NCBI GenBank assembly: GCA_937949615.1 | Contig: CALEDQ010000016.1 | Coordinates: forward strand, 1 to 64,000 | Direction: 5' to 3' | Length of the DNA stretch: 64,000 nt | Source: an uncultured bacterium | GTDB lineage: Bacteria; Muiribacteriota; Ozemobacteria; Ozemobacterales; Ozemobacteraceae | Shown: in pieces, positions 31,884 through 41,388 of the stretch | How the letters are laid out: each line of letters starts with the position of its first letter | How positions within the stretch are numbered: the stretch's first letter is position 1 | The notes under the pieces: generated by a model | The model's input: only the letters and a program-made list of their open reading frames with translations | Told to the model about the DNA's origin: nothing | Databases searched by the model: none | Program-made: the position numbers and the translations under genes

Positions 31884-34163
31884 TTATTCTTCTGTAATTA
31901 TTTCAAGATCACGCGGGCCCATTGCCAGGCCGTAGAAATCCGGCGTCGACATATCTCTGCCGCCTGAAATCTCTGCCGGATCAAAGCCCCATTCGATTAT
32001 ACAGCCATTCTTGACCAGGTCTTCGATATTATCGCTGGCAATGCCACCGACGATGTGCATTGGTTTGCCGATATTCACCCGGCCATTGCCGTTGTTGACA
32101 CTGACAAAGAAGCCATGAATCTGTGGCAGTGGCCCCGAACCGGATTTGCCGGCTGAAATGGTGATTCCCTTGTCGGCGACTATGGTGAGATAACCGAAGG
32201 CATCAGGATTGTCGGGGGTGGTAGTGGCATAGGGATTGGTGATCGGAGCCTGGATGTCGACTTTGCCAGAACAGAGGATGACGCCGCCCTTGGCCACTTC
32301 GACCGGTTCGTCAATGACCAGATCGCCGTCAAAACTGATGATCTGATTAAGATAAAGCAATTTTTTGCCTTTTTCTTCGATAATAAAATGGTTATTGAAA
32401 AAGTCTGATTTGCTCAGATAGGTCGGCTTTCCCTCTTCACCGGGGAGTGCATAGCTGACCCGGTCTTTGAGATAACCGTCACCTGGTTCAAGCTGCCTGA
32501 TGTTACCGTTGTAATAAATTTCTTTATCGTTTTTGAATTCGTAATCAGGTTTGCAGATCGCTTCGGGCCCACCGTCGATATAGCCATTTTTCGGAACGAC
32601 ATCGGCCCAGGGCCGGTCGGGCCCACCCGGGTCACAGATGTTATGCAGACCGGTAATATATGGTTCCCAGTCACGAATTTCGGGGTCGAGGCCACAAAGC
32701 GGCGGGGTCAGGTCAGGCAGACCGATCTGGTATTCGGTTGCCTTGACCTTGGCGTTGAAGGAGCTGATAAAGGTCTGAATAAAGCTTTCATCGGCGGTCT
32801 GACCGGGAAGATCTTTATACCATTCATATATTTCTTCGCCGACAAAGCTTTCGACAGACGAGTTATTGGTGAAGGCGCGCATCGGGTACACCCTCGCGGA
32901 TTCACTGAAGTAGAAAGCGAAAGTACGTACAAAACGGCGTTTGATTTTTCCGAAAACGAGGGTTGGTGTACACATGGCCGGAGTGCCGAACAGGTGCATC
33001 GAATTGCCGCGGTTGATATCTTCGTTGTTCATGCGTGCTTTGTACATATTGAGGGCGGTTTTGAAGAGATAATTGTCTCGGAACGGGATTTCCCAGAGAC
33101 CGCGGTAATAGCCATAATCAACGAAGGCAAGCATGACGCGGCTGGCGTCGGCGGTTATTTCGTTGCCAGGAATCTGGGTGTTCAACCATTTTGACCAGTC
33201 TTTGAGGATCAGCCAGCCGGCAGAATTAGGGTTGAAATAAAAATGAAAATATTCGCCGAAGGCATTTTCGAGGATATCGTCGTGACTGCCGGTCAGAACG
33301 TTCAGAATCAGATTGCCCTCGTCACCCTTCGAATCTTTCTGCTGCCCGCGGCCGCCAAGGTAGATCCAGCCGTTTTTGACAAAAGACGGGGTCCCGCTTT
33401 TCACGATATTGTCGGCGCGATTGAAGCGGAAGTCGAGGCCCTCGATGCCTTCTTTCTTTTTGCGGATCAGCCGGTTGAGGCAGACCATCGGCCGGTTTGA
33501 ATTGCTGAGCTTGCCGTCGTCTTTGACAAACGTCTGGTTGGCGAGGTCTTTATCGATAGTGGCGCCGCGGTGCGAAAACAGTGTAAAACGATAAAATGGC
33601 GGCGCCAGCAGCCTGGTAAGCAGGAATTCTTTGCGCACCCGGCAGATTTTTGAAACCCCGAGATGGGAAACGGTAATGGTGAATTCAATATGGCCCTTGC
33701 GCTCGTAGGGGCTGTTGCTCATACCGGCAATCGGTGCCCTGAATGGGAATTTTTTGCCCAGGTCGGCGACGTAGGTGACGGTGAAGTCGATTTCGCCACG
33801 GTCACCCCACTCGCTTTTAAAGCGGGTCATGATTTCCTTGAGAACGTCGAGGCTTTTAATGACTTTGGTGTAATCAACGCTCTCCTGCGGTCCGGTTTTG
33901 TCGGAAAACGCCGCCTGTACAATTTTCAGGCCATATTCCGGGTCGCGGGTTTCAAAATCTTTCTGCAGTTTGCGCACCGCAAGACGCCCCACTGCCGATG
34001 CTATCTGATAGAGGCGTTCATTGACCGAAACCCGGTTGGTAACGGCGCTTTCGTGGCGTACCCGGTTGACGAGCGAAAGAAAAATGATCATTGAAAAAAC
34101 GAGCACGCCGCCGACAATCACCACCAGCATGCCGCGCCTTGAAGTTAAAAAGCCTCTGCTCAT
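31884..34163 (-). CDS. large PilX/GspK-like pilus-associated membrane protein
   Basis: A 759-residue protein with an N-terminal RRGMLVVIVGGVLVFSMIIFLSL that resembles the RRG-type leader of GspK/PilX minor pilins, although the +5 Glu is missing. A helical stretch follows, then a long extracytoplasmic region with no recognised domain. The late part (about 560-740) has repeated short beta motifs such as GDLVIDEPVEVAKGGVILCSGKV. The gene overlaps the TPR gene upstream by 4 bases. Its operon partners (two prepilins) support a role in a pilus- or T2SS-like machine. The assignment rests on context and the N-terminus only. Confidence 0.65.
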   Translation of the reverse strand: MSRGFLTSRRGMLVVIVGGVLVFSMIIFLSLVNRVRHESAVTNRVSVNERLYQIASAVGRLAVRKLQKDFETRDPEYGLKIVQAAFSDKTGPQESVDYTKVIKSLDVLKEIMTRFKSEWGDRGEIDFTVTYVADLGKKFPFRAPIAGMSNSPYERKGHIEFTITVSHLGVSKICRVRKEFLLTRLLAPPFYRFTLFSHRGATIDKDLANQTFVKDDGKLSNSNRPMVCLNRLIRKKKEGIEGLDFRFNRADNIVKSGTPSFVKNGWIYLGGRGQQKDSKGDEGNLILNVLTGSHDDILENAFGEYFHFYFNPNSAGWLILKDWSKWLNTQIPGNEITADASRVMLAFVDYGYYRGLWEIPFRDNYLFKTALNMYKARMNNEDINRGNSMHLFGTPAMCTPTLVFGKIKRRFVRTFAFYFSESARVYPMRAFTNNSSVESFVGEEIYEWYKDLPGQTADESFIQTFISSFNAKVKATEYQIGLPDLTPPLCGLDPEIRDWEPYITGLHNICDPGGPDRPWADVVPKNGYIDGGPEAICKPDYEFKNDKEIYYNGNIRQLEPGDGYLKDRVSYALPGEEGKPTYLSKSDFFNNHFIIEEKGKKLLYLNQIISFDGDLVIDEPVEVAKGGVILCSGKVDIQAPITNPYATTTPDNPDAFGYLTIVADKGITISAGKSGSGPLPQIHGFFVSVNNGNGRVNIGKPMHIVGGIASDNIEDLVKNGCIIEWGFDPAEISGGRDMSTPDFYGLAMGPRDLEIITEE

Positions 34164-34990
34164 CTGCGCCCAACCTTGTTCAGAAGTTCGGCGGCCCGTT
34201 GATCGGCAGGGTTCAGATCGAGAATGCGGCGAATAAAGCTGCGGGCTTTTTCGGGCTCACCATTATTCATGGCACAGCTGGCGGCCTGAAGGAGAACCTG
34301 GCGGTTGAACGGGAAAAATTCGAGTGCCTTTTCGAACCATACGGAAGCTTTGCTGAATTGACGGGCCCGGGCCAGAATCGTACCGCAGACCACCATGGCA
34401 GTGGCACTGTCACGGCTGGCCGGAAAAGTGTTGATCAGGGCAGTCAGGCAGGCAAGCGCTTCTTCCGGACGTTTGAGGGCGAGCAGACACTGCCCCTTTT
34501 CGAGCATGGCATTGGTATCGCCCGGGTCAATGGCGATAGCCCGGTCATAAAGATCGAGAGCCGTGGCAAAATCGCCTTTCAGGCGGTAGGCATCAGCCAT
34601 GTCGTTCTGAGCATTGTTGTCGGATGCATTCAAACGCAGTGCTTCGGCATACAACTCGATTGCCCGGTCAAGGTTACCAGTATCAAAATAAGCGTCGGCC
34701 AGCCAGTTGGCCAGCAGGCTGCAGTCTGGTTTTTTCTGCCAGGATTTTTCGAGGTGCGCCAGTGATTTTTCATGGTTACCCTTGCGGGCGTATGACATGC
34801 CAAGGCCGGCATGGGCTTCAGCACTATCTGGCGAGCTGGTCAGGGCATTGAGGTAATGTTGAATAGCCGTATCGATATCGCCTTTTTCATAAAAGGCAAT
34901 ACCGAGGGCAACCTCCGCACTGATTTTATTCTGGCCTTTCTTCAGGCACTGGGAGGCTCTCTTGATGATTTGATCGCTTGTTAATCCCAT
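34160..34990 (-). CDS. TPR-repeat protein at the head of the pseudopilin operon
   Basis: The 276-residue protein is built of about seven TPRs from residue 18 onward (for example ALGIAFYEKGDIDTAIQHYL, AHAGLGMSYARKGNHEKSLA and NDMADAYRLKGDFATALDLY). It has no signal peptide or membrane helix, so it is cytoplasmic. PilF-like TPR pilotins are usually secreted, so a direct PilF role is not supported. TATAAT (35003-34998) lies only seven bases before the ATG and no SD is visible, so the mRNA may be leaderless. Confidence 0.82.
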   Translation of the reverse strand: MGLTSDQIIKRASQCLKKGQNKISAEVALGIAFYEKGDIDTAIQHYLNALTSSPDSAEAHAGLGMSYARKGNHEKSLAHLEKSWQKKPDCSLLANWLADAYFDTGNLDRAIELYAEALRLNASDNNAQNDMADAYRLKGDFATALDLYDRAIAIDPGDTNAMLEKGQCLLALKRPEEALACLTALINTFPASRDSATAMVVCGTILARARQFSKASVWFEKALEFFPFNRQVLLQAASCAMNNGEPEKARSFIRRILDLNPADQRAAELLNKVGRR

Positions 34991-35150
34991 GGGTGGTATT
35001 ATAACAGTAAAATTTTGAGCTGACAGCAGATATTTTACTTCATTCAGGCAAAAAAGTTTTGAGATTTATCTTTTTCTTTATCCGGTGTTGTCTGGACACG
35101 GGCGGCAGAATAATGCTAATATCTGCTGAAATCCCGCCTGGAGACGCAAA

Positions 35151-35813
35151 ATGAAAACAATCAAATCATTCTCAACAATTTTTATCTGCATGCTGATTGC
35201 AGTTCTGCTCGTCAGTGGCTGTGGCGGCGGCGGCGGTGAGACGAGTGTGATTGATATAAAGCCGTCTCTGTGTCCCGGTATCCGTTATGAGACTTCAGAC
35301 AAGAAAAACATGATTTTTGCTTCGGTCAACCGATCAGGCATAACCGGCTACATCGAGACTATAAACGGCACCAAGCTTGCTGGATCTGATCTTGTCAGCA
35401 ATGGCCAGGCAAATACCAGCGAAATTATGGTAATCACTAACACCCCCGGTAATTACCGGCTTGTCTATTACGTCAATTCTGAACGTTATGAAATTACCCG
35501 GGAAATTCAGTGGACCATCCTGCCCGATCTTGTTTCTCCGCCGCTTCAGGAATGGCAGAGCGCCAACCAGACCCTGACAGTAACGCATTCTGGTCTGACC
35601 AATGGCCTTGGAACCTTTTATCTGCGACTGTTTTACTCGGTTTCTCTCAATACCATGTATTATCAGACTTCGAATTCCCAGGGCAACAGTCCTCTGATGA
35701 TGAGGGTTACTTCTCCTGGTGATTATGTCCCGGTTTATGTTGCTGACATTATCGAAGGCGACCAGCTCAAGGGCACCCTGCGCTATATCTTCGGCAGCAT
35801 CCCGATGTATTGA
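35151..35813 (+). CDS. lipoprotein of unknown function
   Basis: The 220-residue protein begins with a lipoprotein signal: basic start, hydrophobic core, and lipobox LVSGC (Cys about 24), followed by a Gly-rich tether. The mature part is beta-rich without a recognised family. TGGAGA stands six bases before the ATG; a weak promoter (TGGACA-N18-TAATAT, 35093-35122) lies upstream. It is convergent with the FecR-like gene, one base apart. Confidence 0.78.
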   Translation: MKTIKSFSTIFICMLIAVLLVSGCGGGGGETSVIDIKPSLCPGIRYETSDKKNMIFASVNRSGITGYIETINGTKLAGSDLVSNGQANTSEIMVITNTPGNYRLVYYVNSERYEITREIQWTILPDLVSPPLQEWQSANQTLTVTHSGLTNGLGTFYLRLFYSVSLNTMYYQTSNSQGNSPLMMRVTSPGDYVPVYVADIIEGDQLKGTLRYIFGSIPMY

Positions 35814-35814
35814 A

Positions 35815-36426
35815 TTACTGAAGCGATGGTTCTTTGGCGGGTTCGGTCCAGTACCAGGCGTATCTGAGATCGTCGGTGAACGGGTATGGCTGCGAGAGCC
35901 TGCCCTGCCCGGCTGCGATTTCCTGCCCGGCTTTGACGGTGATTTTTTCAAGGCTTCTGCCCTGCCAGACATTCATGCTGCCTTTAATAACGCAGATACG
36001 CGTCAGAATTGGGGTGCATTTTACAACTGCCAGGGTTTCGGTAAAATCGGTCATGACATGCGGAGTCGCGAGCAGAGCCGAGGGCCCGGCATGCCTGATT
36101 CCGGTAATGCCTTTTCTCAGTTCGTAGGAATTGCTGGCGGGAAAAGCCATGGTCGAGTCTTCGCGCATGCGGAATTCAGTGTGTTCTGCCGCAGAAACAA
36201 TTGCGATGCCGTCACCGAAAGTCAGAACCGATGCGCCGCCGATAATCCCGGTTTTACCCATGGTCAGTGCATAAAGGTTATCTGTTCCTGACTTTAAGAA
36301 GACTTTGCCACGCAGGAAAGAAAAATCCAGCGAAAGTTTTTCAGCGGTCGACTGAGCCGAAACTGCACTGCTGAAAGCAAGCAGAAGCGAAACGAGCAGG
36401 AGCGTTAAGCGATTCTGCTGTTTCAT
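35815..36426 (-). CDS. secreted FecR-like protein
   Basis: The 203-residue protein has a signal peptide (about 1-24, ends VSA) and a beta-rich region resembling the FecR domain (LTFGDGIAIVSAAEHTEFRM, and CVIKGSMNVWQGRSLEKITVKAGQE). The FecR domain is usually periplasmic and linked to signalling. Its start overlaps the stop of the NHL-protein gene by 4 bases (ATGA), so the two are coupled. Specific role unknown. Confidence 0.7.
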   Translation of the reverse strand: MKQQNRLTLLLVSLLLAFSSAVSAQSTAEKLSLDFSFLRGKVFLKSGTDNLYALTMGKTGIIGGASVLTFGDGIAIVSAAEHTEFRMREDSTMAFPASNSYELRKGITGIRHAGPSALLATPHVMTDFTETLAVVKCTPILTRICVIKGSMNVWQGRSLEKITVKAGQEIAAGQGRLSQPYPFTDDLRYAWYWTEPAKEPSLQ

Positions 36427-38744
36427 CTGGCCGGGCTGAAGATATGAATCATCTTATTCTGTGCATCGGTAATCGCGATTTTGCCGTCTCTGCGCACCGC
36501 AACAGAAGTCGGGACCCAGGGTTTGGGACCCGGGGGCGGCAGAATGCTGGTCAGAATCTTGCCGTTGCGGGAGAAGCGATGCGCCATGAATTTAACCGGG
36601 TCGCAGACCCAGATGCCACCCCAGGGGTCGATGTCGAACCCGGTGCTTTCGCTGCAGCCGGACTGGAAAGTGGCATCGAAACTGCCCATCGGACTGAATT
36701 TTTTCACCAGGCCGTTGCTTTCCAGGAAGAACAGAGAGTCGGCATCAGCACGAATACTGACCGGAGCAACAATCGGGGCCGCGGCGGTCGAGGAAAAACT
36801 GCCAAGAAATGCACCCTGATCGTTAAAGCAGAGAATTCTTGCCTGGGCACGGTCTGCAACCCATATTTCATTTTTTCTGAAGCAGATGCCCGATGGAAGG
36901 TCTATTTTGGCGGCGGTGGCCGGGTCACCGGAAATGGCACCAGCAAATGAACCGTCTTCGTTGAGGATATGAATGCTGCGTTTTGTCGTATCAGCAACAT
37001 AGATTTTCTGGTCTTTGACGGCAATTGCCACAGGCAGGCCAAATTGCCCGTCAGCGCCGCCCTTTGCTCCAAAGCTTCTGACCAGGCTGCCATTCAAATT
37101 GAAGCGGGAAACTTTGAAAAGCTGACTGTCAAGAACCCACAGCCCCCCGGTTTCGCCCCAGGCTACGCTTTGTGGCCATGCATTCAATTTGTCTGCTTCT
37201 TCAGAAACAGCGGAAAAACTTTTTTCCAGATTGAAAACTGTTGAAGTTGCAAGGTTTTCGAGAGAAATTATTTCTTCGGTTTCGGCTGCGACCGGGCTGA
37301 CAGCGGCTTCGTGGTCGACGGCCGGAGCGTCACTGAAGTCATTACCGTTGTTTGCAGCTGCGGGCTTTTCTTCGACCTCCTCGGAGGCTTCATCTGCAAT
37401 TTCCGGTTGAAAAACACCCTTGCGGATGGTCACGGGCTCGGTTCCACCATCGATCATCGCCTTGACTTCGAGTGCCATGGGTTTGCCTTCAAAGACAGAG
37501 ACCGGCAGGGTAACTTCAAATTCAAAAGGCTGGGCACGGTACTGAATATTTTCAGCCTGGCCCACCGGCGGCAGTGCCTCATTGATGTCGAGCCGTGCAA
37601 TGACGGTGTTTTCACGGTAAATAACCAGCGAACAGCCGTTGAGATTCTGAACCTGACCGGCCGGCGTCGGCAGCAGATCGATAGACTGATTCCAGAAAAT
37701 TCTGGCCTTGATTTCGTTCGGAGTCTGAGAAAATTCGATCATTACTTCAGGCAGAGCTGGAAGCATGAAGAATTTGCGGGTCGAGAGGTTTTCATCGGCA
37801 ATGCTGAGATTATAAACCGCACCCGGCAGGATCTTTTCGGGGGTGAACACAAGAATATCCGGTTCAGGGCTGAATCTTCTCGCTTTGACCGGAACCTCGC
37901 TGCCATCGGCTTTTCTGAGAAACAGAGAAAACATCTGCGAGAGCTTGTCGGCAGCAACGAAACTGACGTCATCATATTCGACTCTTATGCCGTTGAACGG
38001 ATTCATAAAACAGCCGGGTTTCGGGCTGACGAGTCTGGCAATATTGTCGATGGTCTGAAGAGTGGCTGAGGCTGCAACGGTGGCAGATGCCTGCGCGACA
38101 TCTGCCGCCTGAGTGGCTGGAAAGGATGTTGCAGAGGAGGTGCTCGAAGCGGCAACCGCCAGCGGAGCAGTTGTTGATGCCTGAGGCAACAGCAGACTGA
38201 GATCGCCTCCGGTGGCAGCGGGAGTCGTTGTCGGGGCTGATGCAGCCGGCAACGGGGTGACAATCGTGGCCGGGGCCGAAGCCACAGCCACAACCTCTAC
38301 CGATGCAGTTGCCGGTACCGCGACTGGCAGCGGTGGTATGATAGCGATATCTGAAGCGACGGTCGGGTCGGTCAGAGCGCTTTCGAATACCTTCAGAATG
38401 AATCTGATTTCACCGGGTTCGGTTGTCTGGGGAACGAGAGTGATCTCATAAATACCGGTCTCCGGCACCCGCAGTCCGGTAAGACCTTCAGCCTTTTCAA
38501 TGATCACTTTTTCATCGGAAGTCAGTTTGATTCTGGGGATAATGATGCGGTTCGAAACGCCTTTTCCCTGTTCTTCGATTTCGAAGGTTATGGCCGTGTC
38601 TTTTTTCAGGAGCATGTAGTTGGTGATTCTGGCGGTCGCCGGGCGATCAGCCGGAAAGACGCCGCGGTAATCAAACAGGCGCTCGGCGTAACCACTGACA
38701 ACAGTCAGAATGAATAATGTCAGACCGACAAGTATTTTCTTCAT
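36423..38744 (-). CDS. secreted protein with Ala/Thr-rich linker and NHL-type propeller
   Basis: The 773-residue protein has a signal peptide (about 1-20), a beta domain (to about 125), and a low-complexity Ala/Val/Thr/Ser/Pro region (about 130-235). Further beta domains follow (240-450), then a C-terminal NHL-repeat propeller (about 520-773; for example GGADGQFGLPVAIAVKDQKIYVADTTKRS and IWVADRAQARILCFNDQGAF). NHL propellers are protein- or glycan-binding scaffolds. It is followed, with overlap, by the FecR-like gene. Function unknown. Confidence 0.78.
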   Translation of the reverse strand: MKKILVGLTLFILTVVSGYAERLFDYRGVFPADRPATARITNYMLLKKDTAITFEIEEQGKGVSNRIIIPRIKLTSDEKVIIEKAEGLTGLRVPETGIYEITLVPQTTEPGEIRFILKVFESALTDPTVASDIAIIPPLPVAVPATASVEVVAVASAPATIVTPLPAASAPTTTPAATGGDLSLLLPQASTTAPLAVAASSTSSATSFPATQAADVAQASATVAASATLQTIDNIARLVSPKPGCFMNPFNGIRVEYDDVSFVAADKLSQMFSLFLRKADGSEVPVKARRFSPEPDILVFTPEKILPGAVYNLSIADENLSTRKFFMLPALPEVMIEFSQTPNEIKARIFWNQSIDLLPTPAGQVQNLNGCSLVIYRENTVIARLDINEALPPVGQAENIQYRAQPFEFEVTLPVSVFEGKPMALEVKAMIDGGTEPVTIRKGVFQPEIADEASEEVEEKPAAANNGNDFSDAPAVDHEAAVSPVAAETEEIISLENLATSTVFNLEKSFSAVSEEADKLNAWPQSVAWGETGGLWVLDSQLFKVSRFNLNGSLVRSFGAKGGADGQFGLPVAIAVKDQKIYVADTTKRSIHILNEDGSFAGAISGDPATAAKIDLPSGICFRKNEIWVADRAQARILCFNDQGAFLGSFSSTAAAPIVAPVSIRADADSLFFLESNGLVKKFSPMGSFDATFQSGCSESTGFDIDPWGGIWVCDPVKFMAHRFSRNGKILTSILPPPGPKPWVPTSVAVRRDGKIAITDAQNKMIHIFSPAR

Positions 38745-38791
38745 AACTACCTCCTGAACCGGAAAAGGACAGATTCTTTTTTTGAGAAGTT

Positions 38792-40354
38792 TTATTTAAG
38801 CCAGATTGAATCGGGATACAGTTTTTTCAGGATGTTCCAGACGCTCTGTGCTTCAGCAAATGCCATATGGCGGCGATAGACATCAGCAAGAACCGCAAGT
38901 CCGTGTTCAGCCTTATAGATTCTTCTGCTGCCTGATATTGCGTCAATTATGAGATCGGTTCCCAGATCTGGGAACTGTTCTACCGCTGCCAGGCCAGCGA
39001 GAAAGACGCGGTCTTTGGGTTTGGTATTGAGATACATGGGCATGAGAAAATCTTCGACCAGCTTGACAGTCTGGACGTTGAGAGAAGGTTTGAGAATATT
39101 CAATATTTCCCAGGCCTTATCTTTTTTGTTGGTGGCGATTGAATAGAGAAGATCGGCCGGTAGTTTGCCCCAGCCGGCAAAATCAAGTTTTTCGATGCGG
39201 CTGGCCCGGCCGATAATCATATCGCTGATTGCCAGCATGAATTCAATGTAATTCTGGTTAACTACCGGCAGATTGCCGTTATCGTAGGGCAGAAAAGCCT
39301 TGAGTTCAAGAATTCTCTGCAGATCGGCATTAGCCTGTTCGGTGGCAAGACGGGCAGGAGTAAGAGTCGAAATCAGATTTTCGAGTTCGACCTTTTCTGC
39401 AACGCCTTTGAGCCCAGACAGCATCTGGCGGTATCTGGCAGCTTCTTCGGGGTTTCTGAATTCGTTCTGGTGCAGATAGATAAGGTCGACAATCGCTTTG
39501 AAGCGTTCTTCGGCGGCAGCTTCAGGGAAACTGTCGATGAATTTCTCAAGCTTGACGAGTCTGATCTGCGGTGATGATCCGTGTTTTACGACTCTTTCGA
39601 GGCCGCACCATTCGGTGATTATTGAATTGAAATGTGGTTCCTGACTGTCTTTGATGGCAATTACATTCAGGGCAGCTTCGGGAGCGCGTTTCGCGAACCA
39701 GGCACGGTTAACGGCATCTTCGAGCATCACAACCGCTCTGTCGCTGGTGATTTTACCATCACGGTAGCGGTTGAGCAGCCCTTCAACCAGGCGATTGCCG
39801 GCATGAAACCTTTTAAGATCCCTGGTCAGGCGGGCGGATGGCCGGCTTATTTTCTGGCCTTCGATAAATTTTTCGGCAGTGCGATGCCGGTTGTCAGCGA
39901 GATAGCCGGCCATTATCATCGACTGTTCTGGGTAAGAAAGCCGGCCGCTGCCAGCTGCTTCGTTGAGGGCCTGCTGGGCTCTTTCTGAATCCTTAACCGC
40001 CCATGCCGCCATGGCGCGATAAAGATGAACTTTTTTGAGATATCTGCCCTTGGGAAAGACTTTGAGATATGTATCTGCGGCAACGGTTACTTCGTCGACA
40101 AGTTCAGGGCTGAGACAGGTAATGGCAGTAAAAAAGCCTTTTTCACGCACATTTTCGACATACTCGGCGCTGGTCCAGCTGATAGCTTCGCTAAAAGCTT
40201 CTTTCAGCAGGCTCTGTGCCTTCTGAGCATCTGAATCCCAGAGTTTTTCTGCACTGGCAATTTTTTTCTGAGTCTTTTCAAGAGACGGGGCAGCACTCAG
40301 ATTGCTGCATGCAAAGGCCAGGGCAAGACAGAGCAAAATTCGCAGATACTTCAT
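38792..40354 (-). CDS. secreted alpha-helical repeat protein
   Basis: Starting at ATG 40354 (GGAGG seven bases upstream), the protein has 520 residues with a signal peptide (about 1-22; a Cys at about 16 could be a lipobox Cys but the -2 Phe is atypical). The remainder is helical and TPR-like in style (for example KAQSLLKEAFSEAIS, YRAMAAWAVKDSERAQQALN). It lies 20 bases after EngB and 47 bases before the NHL-protein gene. I recognise no family. Confidence 0.72.
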   Translation of the reverse strand: MKYLRILLCLALAFACSNLSAAPSLEKTQKKIASAEKLWDSDAQKAQSLLKEAFSEAISWTSAEYVENVREKGFFTAITCLSPELVDEVTVAADTYLKVFPKGRYLKKVHLYRAMAAWAVKDSERAQQALNEAAGSGRLSYPEQSMIMAGYLADNRHRTAEKFIEGQKISRPSARLTRDLKRFHAGNRLVEGLLNRYRDGKITSDRAVVMLEDAVNRAWFAKRAPEAALNVIAIKDSQEPHFNSIITEWCGLERVVKHGSSPQIRLVKLEKFIDSFPEAAAEERFKAIVDLIYLHQNEFRNPEEAARYRQMLSGLKGVAEKVELENLISTLTPARLATEQANADLQRILELKAFLPYDNGNLPVVNQNYIEFMLAISDMIIGRASRIEKLDFAGWGKLPADLLYSIATNKKDKAWEILNILKPSLNVQTVKLVEDFLMPMYLNTKPKDRVFLAGLAAVEQFPDLGTDLIIDAISGSRRIYKAEHGLAVLADVYRRHMAFAEAQSVWNILKKLYPDSIWLK

Positions 40355-40374
40355 TGGTTTTCCTCCACTCAAAT

Positions 40375-41388
40375 TCAATCGTTTTTCGGGGGTTCCTGCC
40401 GGGGTTCAGACCCTGGTTTTTTATTTTTCCAGCGCCGGCGTCGGTTATTGCTGCCGCCGGTATTCCCGCCAGTCTGATTCCCAGTCTGATTCCCAGACTG
40501 ATTACCAGATTGATTGCCTCCCTGATTCGGCCGCGGCTGAGACTGCGGTCGTCTGGGTGCGGGTCTGGCCGCCGGGGCCTGATTTTCTGTGGTTGTTTCA
40601 GGGCTCCTGGCTGGATTCGCATCTGTATTCTCAGAGGCTTCGCCGCTGCCGGCCTTTTCGACTTTCTGACTCCCCTGCCCTTTTTCCTGGCCGGGGCGCT
40701 CCTGTCTCTGCTGGCGTGGCGGGCGATTTTTTTGCCGATCATTCTGCCGGTCATCATTGCGTGGGTGTTGTTTCTTCTGTCTGCCATCCCCCGACTTGAA
40801 TTCAAGCCCGGCAATTACCTTTTCGATGGCATCGAGAAAGTCATCTTTGCCATTGAAAGTTTTGGACGAAAAGAAAATCGAATAAGCGCCTTTGATGTCG
40901 CGCGTAATCGAGGTTCGCATCTTGATGGCCTGCTGATTGCTAAGTTTGTCGGCTTTGGTCAGAACCGCAAAATGGTTGAATTTCTGGTCTCTGATCCAGT
41001 CGTGCATCTGAATGTCGAGCGGTGACGGTTTGTGCCTGATGTCAAGAACCTGCACGACGCCCTTCAGATTTTTACATTCAGCAAAGAATTCGTTCATCAT
41101 AGCCTGAATGCGGGCCCGGGTGACCTTGGATGCTTTTGCGTAGCCATAACCAGGCAGGTCGACAATGTAGAAAGCTTCGTTGATGCAGTAAAAATTGATG
41201 GTCAGGGTTTTGCCGGGCAAAGAACTGGTTCTTGCCAGTTCTTTGCGGCCGGTGATCGAGTTGATCAGCGAGGACTTGCCGACATTGCTTCTGCCAACGA
41301 GTGCAATGACCGGCAGTTCATCGGCCGGGAGACCTGAACTGCTGGTAATACAGGCGCTGAAAGTCGCCGAAGTGATCTTGATGGTCAT
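40375..41388 (-). CDS. engB: ribosome-biogenesis GTPase EngB (YihA) with a disordered C-terminal tail
   Basis: Residues 1-196 form a standard EngB TRAFAC GTPase: G1 GRSNVGKSS (32-40), G3 DLPGYG, G4 TKAD (144-147). EngB assists assembly of the 50S subunit. Residues 197-337 form an extra tail rich in Arg, Lys, Gln, Pro and Asn, including a fourfold Asn-Gln-Ser/Thr-Gly repeat encoded at 40470-40517, and ending RRRRWKNKK...RQEPPKND. Most EngB proteins are about 200 residues, so the tail is unusual; a basic, disordered tail could bind rRNA. It overlaps lon by 4 bases. Confidence 0.93.
   Translation of the reverse strand: MTIKITSATFSACITSSSGLPADELPVIALVGRSNVGKSSLINSITGRKELARTSSLPGKTLTINFYCINEAFYIVDLPGYGYAKASKVTRARIQAMMNEFFAECKNLKGVVQVLDIRHKPSPLDIQMHDWIRDQKFNHFAVLTKADKLSNQQAIKMRTSITRDIKGAYSIFFSSKTFNGKDDFLDAIEKVIAGLEFKSGDGRQKKQHPRNDDRQNDRQKNRPPRQQRQERPGQEKGQGSQKVEKAGSGEASENTDANPARSPETTTENQAPAARPAPRRPQSQPRPNQGGNQSGNQSGNQTGNQTGGNTGGSNNRRRRWKNKKPGSEPRQEPPKND
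40470..40517. repeat. four 12-bp tandem repeats inside engB
   Basis: Units of the type CAGTCTGATTCC (40470, 40482, 40494, 40506), the last two diverged, encode the Asn-Gln-(Ser/Thr)-Gly repeats of the EngB tail. Number may vary between strains by slippage. Confidence 0.85.

Noticed and set aside
37311..38069. 252-codon open frame on the plus strand
   Set aside because: It is antisense to the NHL-propeller protein and lacks an SD or protein motifs.
40466..40517. Short tandem repeats that could suggest a CRISPR or intergenic satellite
   Set aside because: The 12-bp units are in frame within engB, encode Asn-Gln-Ser/Thr-Gly, and have no spacers.
40216..41025. 269-codon open frame on the plus strand
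   Set aside because: It is the complement of the low-complexity EngB tail, which produces long spurious open frames.
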